DNA from: Candidatus Obscuribacterales bacterium
GTDB taxonomy: Bacteria; Cyanobacteriota; Vampirovibrionia; Obscuribacterales; Obscuribacteraceae
DNA length: 41,971 nt
Assembly: GCA_021732565.1 (NCBI GenBank)
Contig: JAKFUT010000056.1
Coordinates: 1 to 41,971 of the forward strand
Direction: 5' to 3'
Within the stretch, counting starts at the first letter, position 1; each line of letters opens with the position of its first letter. Below, one piece after another: positions 34,774-41,971 of the stretch. Under the pieces are notes generated by a model. The model was not told where the DNA came from and ran no database searches. It saw only the letters and a list, made by a program, of their open reading frames with translations. A program made the position numbers and the translations under genes.

Positions 34774-36378
34774 TCATGAGGACGCATTTTTCTTTCGTGC
34801 GTTGCGCGCCCGTATGCGAATGGCGAGAAGGATCGCCAGCGCGCTTAGATCGACTACCCCTCCCCACTTATAGAGCCAGTAAAGCGTTAACTTGTTGCCA
34901 ACTGCCTCTGTTCGTTCGCTGCATTTCTTGAACGCCATTGCTCGAAATTTAGCGTAAGTATCGGAAACATCTGCCCAGCCTTCCACAAGAGTACCCAGGT
35001 TCTTGGCGGCTTCCCAGAACATGTTGAAATCGTTATTTGCCCTCGATCTTCTCCCGACATCGGTAATCTCCTGCGTGGCACTCAATGCAGTCGCTATGCA
35101 ACGTTCCAAATGGTGCACCATCATCTTCTCTTCCGGCTCTTGAAAAACTAGTGGATCCAGGAGTCTGCCGTCTCTCTTGAATTTTTTCAATTGCTGCAAG
35201 GACTGCCAGAAATCTTTCTTGAAATTCGCCCCTCCGGCAGTTTCTTCAAGAATCGTCAATATCTTAGATTGCCGCTCCATTTGAGCACAGTCTCGCGTCA
35301 AATATTTGGGAGTGGTAGTCAAAGTGAAGACAAGAAAGCCTGCCAGCAAGATTGCTATCTGCGCCGAGCTGTTCCACCACGCCTCCCCTTTTGAACCAGC
35401 GCGTACTCTTCCTTGGGTTAACTTGATCGCGACTGCAAAATCAGAGATAAGACCAGATTCCTGAACCTCCACCGACTTCAAATCAGCAGCCATCTCTAAT
35501 GCAAATCGATAGCGATTTTGCGGTGATTTAGCCAGGGCGCGCAGTGTTATAACTTCCAATGATTTCTCACGAGAACCTTTTCGAGCAAGCGGCTTTGGTG
35601 ATTCTGAGATTTGTTTTGATACAACTTCGAAGACGCTGTCGCCGGAGAAGGGCACGTGTCCAGCCATTGCCTGGTAAATCACGCACCCCAGGGAATAGAG
35701 ATCGGCTCGACCATCCAGCTCTTTTCCCAGACATTGCTCAGGGCTCATATAGGCAGGCGTTCCAAAGACGTCACCGGTTTTGGTCAAATGCGTTGAATTG
35801 TCGCCTTCCGGTGCAACATTTTTTGCCAATCCGAAATCGACGACAGTAACGTGGTCGCTGCCATCTTTCGAGTTGACAATAATATTGGCGGGCTTTATGT
35901 CTCTGTGTACGATGCCTTCTTCATGGGCGTAGGCAAGCGCATCGCAAACTTGACGAAATATTCGTGCAAGTCTTTCCACAGGGAGAAGCTCTCCCCTGTT
36001 CATCTCGGAAAGGGGTATTCCCTCCACTAGCTCCATGACCATATATGGCTGTGCTTCGGAATTCACTCCAAAATCAACCACACCTACGATGTTGTGGTGA
36101 ACAAGATTACTGATCACTCTGGCCTCATGCTTAAAACGCAAAATTGCTTCGTTAGAGGCATTCTCTGCTTGCAGCACTTTGAGAGCGTACAGCTTGTCTA
36201 ACTGAAGATGTCTAACTTTGTAGACAGCACCTACACCCCCTCGACCGAGGACTTCCAGCACCTCATACTTCTCCATCAGGGTGCTTCCGATGAGGCTGGA
36301 TGGACTGGTTTGAGAATGCTCGCGATTGCTATCACCCTCAAGGGTGATCAGACTGATTGAAGACCCGATCTCATTCAT
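34774..36378 (-). CDS. Ser/Thr protein kinase with two membrane segments
   Basis: The protein has 534 residues from the ATG at 36378, which has AGGG 9 bases upstream; earlier in-frame ATGs at 36405 and 36483 are possible but add a Cys-rich stretch without a clear site. Kinase domain about 37-300: GRGGVGAVYK, ALK lysine K67, HRDIKPAN, DFGLAKN, YMSPEQ. A membrane helix follows near 340-360 (IAILLAGFLVFTLTTT), then about 150 helical residues, and a second helix near the end (VVDLSALAILLAIRI) with a basic RARNARKK tail. The region between should be extracytoplasmic. This topology differs from the other two kinases, which have one membrane helix. Confidence 0.92.
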   Translation of the reverse strand: MNEIGSSISLITLEGDSNREHSQTSPSSLIGSTLMEKYEVLEVLGRGGVGAVYKVRHLQLDKLYALKVLQAENASNEAILRFKHEARVISNLVHHNIVGVVDFGVNSEAQPYMVMELVEGIPLSEMNRGELLPVERLARIFRQVCDALAYAHEEGIVHRDIKPANIIVNSKDGSDHVTVVDFGLAKNVAPEGDNSTHLTKTGDVFGTPAYMSPEQCLGKELDGRADLYSLGCVIYQAMAGHVPFSGDSVFEVVSKQISESPKPLARKGSREKSLEVITLRALAKSPQNRYRFALEMAADLKSVEVQESGLISDFAVAIKLTQGRVRAGSKGEAWWNSSAQIAILLAGFLVFTLTTTPKYLTRDCAQMERQSKILTILEETAGGANFKKDFWQSLQQLKKFKRDGRLLDPLVFQEPEEKMMVHHLERCIATALSATQEITDVGRRSRANNDFNMFWEAAKNLGTLVEGWADVSDTYAKFRAMAFKKCSERTEAVGNKLTLYWLYKWGGVVDLSALAILLAIRIRARNARKKNASS

Positions 36379-36563
36379 GGCATGATTCCCTGGACATTTC
36401 TTCATACCCTTGGCGGAATCTCGGCAAACTGCCAAACTCGACACGCGCATGAACGAATTTCTGTCAATAGTGCAATAAGACAACGAATCTTAAGATCACG
36501 GCGGCTACTCGCGGGCTATATTTATGAGGGCAGTCGAACTCCCCGGAGATCAGCTCGTCGATT

Positions 36564-38786
36564 ATGTATAAACCCGCAAACATTGCCCTCTCCGCACTTT
36601 TGATCATAGACTGCTTCTTTCTTGGCTACGCAGGCGGATTAAACTGCCGCCACGTGGCAGTAGTCGATCGTTCGCTTCTGGCACCAGTACCTGTTGTGAA
36701 GCCACCAATAGCGGCTCCGCTACCACCGGCTCCGGTGGTGTCAACCACACCGGCAAATCCTAAGGCTGCAAGTGAGGTTTTGCTCAGCAGCTTTGATGAC
36801 TTGAAATCTGCCGATCCACGGTTGTTAGAGACTGTTACCAAAGCGGCTGAAGTTGGTATCATCGATCCGGTGCAGGACAAGATGTTTCGCCCCAATGATC
36901 CGGTTACGCGTGGCGATTTTACACGCTGGATGGCTCGCATTCGCCAGACCTCGCTGGTATCACCGGCGGTTGCGACATATGCAGATCTTGAACGATTCAG
37001 CCCCTACTACGATGAAATTGAAGGCGCCACGAAAGCAATGATGGTGCAGGGCTATGCCGTTAAGAATCAGGCTCAGAAGGAATTCAAACCGCACCAGTTC
37101 ATCACTAGAGAGGAATTTGCTGTTCTCTATGGAACCTTCTCTGGCAAGCGCGGGCGTGCAGAATCGCTTCCGAAAGAGGAAATCGCCAAGTATCTTAAAT
37201 ACAACGATGCAACCAGCACTTATGGAGATAAGACCTATACTGACGCAGGGGAGATCGATGATTGGGCACGGAAATGGGTCGCAGTAGCGCATCAAGCGGG
37301 AGTCTTGGAGCAGAGTTTTGATATTAATCCTTATGCGGATAAAGAAGATGCTAAATTGCTGCACCCGCTGAAGAAAATGTCTAGAGCGGAAGCCGTGAAC
37401 ATTCTGGTCAAACTTTACGGGTTACAAGCTCGCGGTATCATTCAGATTTGCGAAGGTCTCGACAAGCAAGGGCGTTTTTACGACAAACCGGGCGGGTACT
37501 CTGAGGCTGAGGCGCTCTACCAGAGTTCACTTGCTGTACGAGAGAAAGCGTTTACTCCGGAACACCCGCAAGTAGCGGAGAGCTGCACCAATCTCGGTGC
37601 CCTGTACGAAGCGCAAGCGGATAAAAACAAAGCCGAGCCTATGTATAAACGAGCTCTGGACATTCGCGAAAAGGCGCTGGGAAAAGATCATCCGGACGTG
37701 GCTGATAGCATGAACAGTCTGGCCGCGATTCACAAACAGCAAGGTAAATTGCAAGATGCCGATACCCTGTACCAGCAGTTGTTGCAGAGAGATGAGCGAG
37801 TCCTCGGCAAGCAGAGTCCTGCTGTGGCCAGTGATCTCGATAATCTTGCAAAGGTGCATGCTTCGCTGGGGAAACCGGACGTGCGGCCTCTGAAGACGCG
37901 TGCCGAACAACTCAAACAAAAACTTCCCGGGGGGCAGCATCTGCAGGAGTTGTCCACAATTCAAGCAACCTCCGGTCCTGCCCCCGCAGGCGGTGCTGCG
38001 TCTACCCCAGTGAAAGACAAGTGGGCACTGGTGGTTGGAATTAGTAATTTCAAGGATGAAAGCATAAATCTCAAGTACGCGGCCAAAGATGCCACCGATT
38101 TTCGCGATTGGCTTGTGTCAGAGGGAAAGTTCAAAGCTGATCATGTTCGACTACTCACTAATTCCAAAGCGACCCGCGAAAGTATCGTCGGGCAACTGGG
38201 TGACAGTTGGCTGGGACGGTTGGCCAATAGAGACGACCTGGTGGTTGTCTATATATCGAGCCATGGAAGCCAGGCGAAAGACGAAGTTAACGGCGTGAAT
38301 TTTCTGGTGGCCTATGATACAAACAAGAACAGTTTGTTGGCTACAGGAATTCCAATGCAGTGGCTTTCGAAGATCATAAAGGAAACTGTTCACTGCCAGC
38401 GTGTCGTTCTGGTGCTGGACGTGTGTCATAGCGGTGCTGCGGCAGACGATGCAAAAGGTTTGTCTAGAGAGCGTGAATTCGATGTCGCTAAACTTTCAAT
38501 CGGTGAGGGACAAGCAATTCTTTGTTCCAGCCTGGCAGAGCAGATTTCATGGGAATCGAAAAAATATCACAATAGCGTCTTTACTCGCAGATTGATCGAA
38601 GGACTACGCAGTAAAGGCGATGGAACCAAATTGACAGACGCTTATGAATTTATGCGAGACAAGGTAGAGACTGAAGTTCTGAGGGATCGTGGCGAAGAAC
38701 AAACCCCGGTGCTCAATATGAAATCGTGGGCAGGTGAGGAACCTGTTTTATCAATATCTCCCAGCAGCCCAAGACCGGGACTTTAA
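36564..38786 (+). CDS. Membrane-anchored SLH-TPR-caspase (C14) protein
   Basis: The protein has 740 residues. An N-terminal membrane helix (5-25) precedes a Pro-rich linker. SLH-type repeats cover about 72-290 (GIIDPVQDKMFRPNDPVTRGDFTRWM; GYAVKNQAQKEFKPHQFITREEF; a third with MSRAEAVNILVKLYG). Kinesin-light-chain-type TPRs span about 312-440 (YKRALDIREKALGKDHPDVADSMNSLA). The caspase fold spans about 484-725 with H567 in YISSHGS and C621 in LDVCHSGA, both intact. SLH domains bind wall polymers, so this is probably a wall-tethered periplasmic protease with a TPR interaction platform. No good ribosome site precedes the ATG; the membrane helix supports the start. Confidence 0.92.
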   Translation: MYKPANIALSALLIIDCFFLGYAGGLNCRHVAVVDRSLLAPVPVVKPPIAAPLPPAPVVSTTPANPKAASEVLLSSFDDLKSADPRLLETVTKAAEVGIIDPVQDKMFRPNDPVTRGDFTRWMARIRQTSLVSPAVATYADLERFSPYYDEIEGATKAMMVQGYAVKNQAQKEFKPHQFITREEFAVLYGTFSGKRGRAESLPKEEIAKYLKYNDATSTYGDKTYTDAGEIDDWARKWVAVAHQAGVLEQSFDINPYADKEDAKLLHPLKKMSRAEAVNILVKLYGLQARGIIQICEGLDKQGRFYDKPGGYSEAEALYQSSLAVREKAFTPEHPQVAESCTNLGALYEAQADKNKAEPMYKRALDIREKALGKDHPDVADSMNSLAAIHKQQGKLQDADTLYQQLLQRDERVLGKQSPAVASDLDNLAKVHASLGKPDVRPLKTRAEQLKQKLPGGQHLQELSTIQATSGPAPAGGAASTPVKDKWALVVGISNFKDESINLKYAAKDATDFRDWLVSEGKFKADHVRLLTNSKATRESIVGQLGDSWLGRLANRDDLVVVYISSHGSQAKDEVNGVNFLVAYDTNKNSLLATGIPMQWLSKIIKETVHCQRVVLVLDVCHSGAAADDAKGLSREREFDVAKLSIGEGQAILCSSLAEQISWESKKYHNSVFTRRLIEGLRSKGDGTKLTDAYEFMRDKVETEVLRDRGEEQTPVLNMKSWAGEEPVLSISPSSPRPGL

Positions 38787-38974
38787 TCCCTCTGCGCCTT
38801 GTATAGGTCAGCTGGTTCGGCGTGCAAGGGTTTCTCAATCCGGCAGATCGGGTTGGTGGTGTCTGTCTGCAAGGTGCCCTTCCGCAAAAATCTGCGAGCC
38901 CCCGCTAAAGGGGAATTGGCTGAACTTTGTCCAGTGCCTCAATTAGTTGATTCTGATCCAGGACTCAATAATAG

Positions 38975-40030
38975 TTACTTATCGGCACCGGATCCGGTGC
39001 CAGGTTGAGCCGTCGCTTCAGAGGTCGAGGGTGCGCTATCGGATGGTGCATCGGCTGGGGCTGGGGCTGCGGCGGACGATGAAGTGGTTGAAGTGGTGGA
39101 TGACGAGGTCGTGGGAGCGTTCGAGTCTTGGACAGCCTTGCGTGAATCCGCACCATACAGTTTTACAAGAATGTTCACCGCTTCCGCACGAGTCATCATT
39201 TTGTGAGGATGGAGATAGCGCTTATCTTCAGTGGTCGAGTACTGATTCACATCGAAACATTGTTCCAGCACGCCGGCCTGGTTTGCTACGGCAACCCACT
39301 TGCGCGCCCAGTCGTCGACATCACCGACATCCTTAAAGGTGATTTGCTGAAACTCAGAGGCCGCAGGATTATATCTAAGATACTGTTCAATCTCATCCTT
39401 GCTGAGCTTTTCAGCCCGCCCACGCTTTCCTGAGAAGGTTCCATACATTACGGCGAATTCCTGCCGCGTAATGTTCTGTTCCGGCTTGAAATCTTTCTGC
39501 GCCGAACCCTTAATTGTATAACCCTGCATGTATGCCAACTTCGTGGCACCTTCTATATCGCCGTAATAAGGATTGTTCGCCTCCACATCGGTGTAAGAGG
39601 CCGTCTCTGGCTTCACCGGTTCGACCTGTCTGGTTCGCACCATCCAGCGAGTAAAGTCGGCCCTCGTTACAGGATCGTTGGGCCGGAACTGCTGGTCTTG
39701 GGTCAGATCGAGAATTCCGGCATCAGCAGCCTTGATAAGACTTGGTTGCAAGCGTTTGTCGGTTTGGGTTAAATCCGAAAAACTCGTTGACGATGCAGAG
39801 GTTGCAGGCACTGATGGTGGTGCCACTGATACTGGCGCAATCGAGGCTTGTGTCATTGGTGCTACTACTGGTGTCGGCGAAACCGCGGGGGCTGTCACGG
39901 GAGCGGTTTTCGGTGCGAGCGATCGATCGACTATATCTACATGGCGAATGTTTAAACCGACCGCATAGGTCACAAAGAAGATGTCAACTAATGCAAGTAT
40001 TGCTATGAGAATATTGATAAACATGGACAT
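38975..40030 (-). CDS. Membrane-anchored SLH-domain protein, paralogue of the SLH-TPR-caspase N-terminus
   Basis: The protein has 351 residues; ATG at 40030 follows GAGGA by about 9 bases. N-terminal helix (4-27) and linker are followed by three SLH repeats (about 85-295) that align along their length with the neighbouring SLH-TPR-caspase protein: both have FRPNDPVTR.DFTRWM, the YGTFSGKRGRAE segment, DDWARKWVAVA.QAGVLEQ and MTRAEAVNILVKLYG or its near match. The C-terminus is a low-complexity Ser/Thr/Ala/Pro tail of about 60 residues in place of TPR and caspase. The two genes converge. It may share or compete for the same wall site. Confidence 0.88.
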   Translation of the reverse strand: MSMFINILIAILALVDIFFVTYAVGLNIRHVDIVDRSLAPKTAPVTAPAVSPTPVVAPMTQASIAPVSVAPPSVPATSASSTSFSDLTQTDKRLQPSLIKAADAGILDLTQDQQFRPNDPVTRADFTRWMVRTRQVEPVKPETASYTDVEANNPYYGDIEGATKLAYMQGYTIKGSAQKDFKPEQNITRQEFAVMYGTFSGKRGRAEKLSKDEIEQYLRYNPAASEFQQITFKDVGDVDDWARKWVAVANQAGVLEQCFDVNQYSTTEDKRYLHPHKMMTRAEAVNILVKLYGADSRKAVQDSNAPTTSSSTTSTTSSSAAAPAPADAPSDSAPSTSEATAQPGTGSGADK

Positions 40031-40085
40031 GACGGGAGTTCCTCACGAACAAAAGGCGTTTAATTTCATGGAGATCGAAAGGAAC

Positions 40086-40637
40086 TCACTCGACAATGGT
40101 GAAATCCTGGGTGTCGTCAAAATCTTGAGTTTCTGTTATGGTGCGACTATATTCAACAAGCTTCTCTCCATTCTTGAAACCATTAGAAGAAAACTTTTCT
40201 CCCTGGTAGATAGACACATTGAGATAAGCGCTGGCGTATTCGGTCGTTCTGTTCCCCGCAGGCAATGCCTTGGCGAGAAATCTGACCTTATTATCACCGG
40301 TGTGAACAAACTTGGTTACATCAACGATCCTGTCTGGAGTTTGGAAGGAACCAGCATCGACTCCATTCAGAAACACTTTTATTGAGTAGCCTGCTCGTTC
40401 GTAGCCTTTGGTCGAAATCCAGTACGACTTCTTAAGCTGTGGGCTTACAGTGGAGGTACCTGCTACATCAGTTCCCGCAGTCGACGATGAGTCGGCTGCA
40501 GCGGGCGCTACTTTTTGTACGGGTGCGAACTGTTGCGTGTAGCCTACAGCGAATCCCAGCCCTCCTGTGCACAGAAGTAAGACCACCAACACCATTATGC
40601 CTTGAACGACGGAACCCTGTCCCTTTGCTTTAGCCAT
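40086..40637 (-). CDS. Membrane-anchored beta-sandwich-like protein, paralogue A
   Basis: The protein has 183 residues from the ATG at 40637 (GAGG about 10 bases upstream). An N-terminal helix (VVQGIMVLVVLLLCTGGLGFAVGY) anchors a domain of about 120 strand-rich residues: LKKSYWISTKGYERAGYSIKVFLNG, TKFVHTGDNKVRFLAKALP and YSRTITETQDF. The pattern suggests an Ig-like or jelly-roll domain, possibly carbohydrate-binding, but no family is named with confidence. It lies 21 bp downstream of its paralogue in one operon, and in the same direction as the SLH gene. Confidence 0.8.
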   Translation of the reverse strand: MAKAKGQGSVVQGIMVLVVLLLCTGGLGFAVGYTQQFAPVQKVAPAAADSSSTAGTDVAGTSTVSPQLKKSYWISTKGYERAGYSIKVFLNGVDAGSFQTPDRIVDVTKFVHTGDNKVRFLAKALPAGNRTTEYASAYLNVSIYQGEKFSSNGFKNGEKLVEYSRTITETQDFDDTQDFTIVE

Positions 40638-40658
40638 TTCCTTAGATCCTCTGCGCAC

Positions 40659-41234
40659 TTACTCTAGTGTCTCGAATTCTTTTGTTTCTTTGTTGTCTTC
40701 CGTGTCGGTTACCTTACGGCTGTAATCAAGCAAGGTATCACCGTTCTCATAACGCGGTGTATCGCCGTCCATCTTTTTCTCGCCTGCTTTCAGGTCAATG
40801 TCCAGGTGCGCCGTCGCGTAATCTGAACGTTGATCCACTGGTAACGACTTCGCCTGGAATGTGATGGTGTTGTGTCCGGGTTTAAGAAACTTAGTACACT
40901 CGATAATCACGTCAGGTTTGAAGAACTTGCCGACGAATTGCCCGTTCAAGTACACTTTGATCATGAAGCCCGCCCGTTCATATCCCCCCGATTTCAGCCA
41001 ATAGGCTTTCTTTAGCTGCGATGATTCGGAGAAACCGCCGAAGGTGGCCGTCTCGTTGTCGTTGGTACTTCCAACCGGCGTTGATCCTCCGGCCAGGTTC
41101 TTGAAATTCATCTGCGTTCCGAAATAGTAGCCGCCGGACACGAAGCCGATCAGCAAAAGCACTACCAGCAGTACCACTTGGACTGTCCCCCCCTTGGAGG
41201 ACTCCTGCGGTAATGGTGTGGTGTCTGAATTCAT
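40659..41234 (-). CDS. Membrane-anchored beta-sandwich-like protein, paralogue B
   Basis: The protein has 191 residues from the ATG at 41234 (GAGG 9 bases upstream). Layout is the same as paralogue A: helix (TVQVVLLVVLLLIGFVSGGYYFG), short linker, then a strand-rich domain with LKKAYWLKSGGYERAGFMIKVYLNG, TKFLKPGHNTITFQAKSLP and YSRKVTDTED. The conserved LKK.YW....GYERAG and AK.LP segments identify a shared unnamed domain. It is the first gene of the pair and probably of a run continuing into the SLH gene. Confidence 0.8.
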   Translation of the reverse strand: MNSDTTPLPQESSKGGTVQVVLLVVLLLIGFVSGGYYFGTQMNFKNLAGGSTPVGSTNDNETATFGGFSESSQLKKAYWLKSGGYERAGFMIKVYLNGQFVGKFFKPDVIIECTKFLKPGHNTITFQAKSLPVDQRSDYATAHLDIDLKAGEKKMDGDTPRYENGDTLLDYSRKVTDTEDNKETKEFETLE

Positions 41235-41615
41235 GTTATCCGCCCTCAATCCAAAGCCCTAACCGGCATTGGTCTTAAACTTACCACGAGCCCGATTTCT
41301 GTAGCTAAGAAATGACAAACCTGGTGCTCATAGGCTTGTCAACACCCGCCCCCCCCAAACTTAGGAGGATCGCCGTACCAAACAGTTGGAAAACTGTACG
41401 GAGAATGGGTGGAGAGGATGTGCAGTCACCGGTGGCGGGATGAGACCTGCAACAAAAGCCGTCTTGCATAGGAGCAGACGGCTTTGTCGGGATCGAGACT
41501 TTTAGCGAGGTAAGTTAAGGTTATATAGAGGATTTCGTTTCTAAGCTGTCAAAAGGCAATCTTTTGTTTGCTTTGACAGGATCGGCCGCATTCAATGGCA
41601 ACGCAGCCGCGTGAT
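41235..41615. other. Intergenic region with hairpins
   Basis: Besides the terminator below, a hairpin at 41373-41401 has arms CCGTA-CAGTT and AACTG-TACGG with a 5-base bulge and a GGAA loop; it lies about 140 bp upstream of paralogue B and could belong to its leader. A run of eight C stands at 41349-41356. No gene is seen. Confidence 0.4.
41450..41485 (-). terminator. Intrinsic terminator of the WGR gene
   Basis: AAAGCCGTCT (41455-41464) and AGACGGCTTT (41476-41485) form a 10-pair stem. Read on the minus strand it ends in CTTTTGTTG, a classic T-rich tail, about 130 bases after the WGR stop. Confidence 0.7.
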
Positions 41616-41971
41616 TTATTCTTCGACTTCTTCGTAGCCCTTCTTCGTTTTTTCCAGGATCAATTTGTCGTATTGAATTTGAGCTTCGCCTTGCGAGCCA
41701 AACTCTAGAGTTTTCGTTTGGCCGGACGTTCCGATCTTTCCCCACCAGGTTGTTAGGCTTTTGGTTCCCAGTACAATTTCCCAAAATTTACTGGAATTAC
41801 CTTCTTCAAATTCAAAGCGGCGTTTTTCGCCGTTGGAAGCGGACGCATCATCATCTTGATCTTCTTCGTCGTCTTCATCTTCATCTTCGTCTTCATCTTC
41901 GTCTTCGTCTTCGTCTTCGTCTTCGTCTTCGTCTTCGTCTTGAACCTTTGCCTTCTTGGCTGGAGCTGCCT
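41616..41971 (-). CDS. WGR-domain protein with acidic repeat tract (5' end beyond the window)
   Basis: The minus strand is open from the right edge to a TAA at 41618-41616, giving 117 C-terminal residues. They begin with an Ala/Lys-rich piece (AAPAKKAKVQ), then an Asp-Glu alternation of about 30 residues, then a WGR domain: RRFEFEEGNSSKFWEI, TWWGKIGTSGQ and GYEEVEE at the end. WGR domains bind nucleic acids and occur in PARPs and in bacterial MoxR/SWIM-type systems. Here the usual WGR reads WWGKIG. The gene has no visible start, so other N-terminal domains may exist. The acidic tract is encoded by near-perfect hexamers. Confidence 0.85.
   Translation of the reverse strand, partial: AAPAKKAKVQDEDEDEDEDEDEDEDEDEDEDEDDEEDQDDDASASNGEKRRFEFEEGNSSKFWEIVLGTKSLTTWWGKIGTSGQTKTLEFGSQGEAQIQYDKLILEKTKKGYEEVEE
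41868..41940. repeat. GTCTTC hexanucleotide tract
   Basis: About twelve copies of GTCTTC, with a few ATCTTC variants, encode alternating Asp and Glu on the minus strand. Such tracts change length easily by slippage in steps of two residues without breaking the frame. Confidence 0.9.

Noticed and set aside
18921..38786. Caspase-gasdermin-type anti-phage defence
   Set aside because: All three caspase-like proteins have export signals or membrane anchors and no gasdermin-like or pore-forming partner is encoded.

Overview
The window is a chromosome-like segment of a diderm bacterium rich in accessory genes, with no rRNA, tRNA, phage or transposase gene. It carries a type I secretion operon with a TolC-type outer-membrane protein, three transmembrane Ser/Thr protein kinases, three caspase-fold (C14) proteins, S-layer-homology (SLH) domains, pentapeptide repeats and a WGR domain. 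This repertoire fits non-photosynthetic Cyanobacteriota (Vampirovibrionia/Melainabacteria, Obscuribacter-like) best. That assignment is an inference from gene content; no marker gene is present to prove it.

Layout. 1-4.8 kb: a left-truncated Ser/Thr kinase diverges from an OmpR-type regulator and its membrane histidine kinase. 4.9-7.3 kb: three unrecognised minus-strand genes, one with a very recent 51-residue internal duplication. 7.3-8.8 kb: non-coding DNA holding a 300-bp element with 39-bp inverted ends and two copies of an internal hairpin. 8.8-11.7 kb: two zinc-ribbon proteins, one fused to the N-terminal part of a CpaF-type ATPase without its motor domain, an Asp-rich hypothetical, and a secreted His/Gly/Asn-rich protein. 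12.0-17.3 kb: an isocitrate lyase/PEP mutase-family enzyme, a second Ser/Thr kinase, and a pentapeptide protein with a SWIM-like Cys/His cluster. 17.7-24.7 kb: a tiny gene, a secreted SRPBCC protein, a secreted caspase-like protein preceded by a small secreted protein, a degenerate SpoIID-caspase fusion, and a duplicated alpha/beta-barrel protein. 24.9-27.7 kb: OsmC, a hypothetical with two tandem modules, and an exported archaemetzincin-like protease. 28.2-32.9 kb: an ABC transporter, membrane-fusion protein and TolC operon, followed by a structured non-coding repeat array at 32.95-33.37 kb. 33.6-41.2 kb: a secreted helical protein, a third Ser/Thr kinase, an SLH-TPR-caspase protein, its SLH-only paralogue, and two paralogous membrane-anchored proteins. 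The right edge cuts a WGR-domain gene with an acidic repeat tract.

How it may work together (inference). Much of the window looks like envelope signalling and proteolysis. Kinases with predicted extracytoplasmic or helical C-terminal parts, a two-component system, three exported or membrane-anchored caspase-like proteins that keep His and Cys but differ in N-terminal modules, and an exported metalloprotease lie close together. No gasdermin, toxin-antitoxin pair or CRISPR locus accompanies them.

The least ordinary signals are the two-hairpin repeat array downstream of the secretion operon, the 300-bp inverted-end element, the freshly duplicated Cys-rich protein, the catalytically degenerate SpoIID-caspase fusion, and the motor-less zinc-ribbon/CpaF protein.
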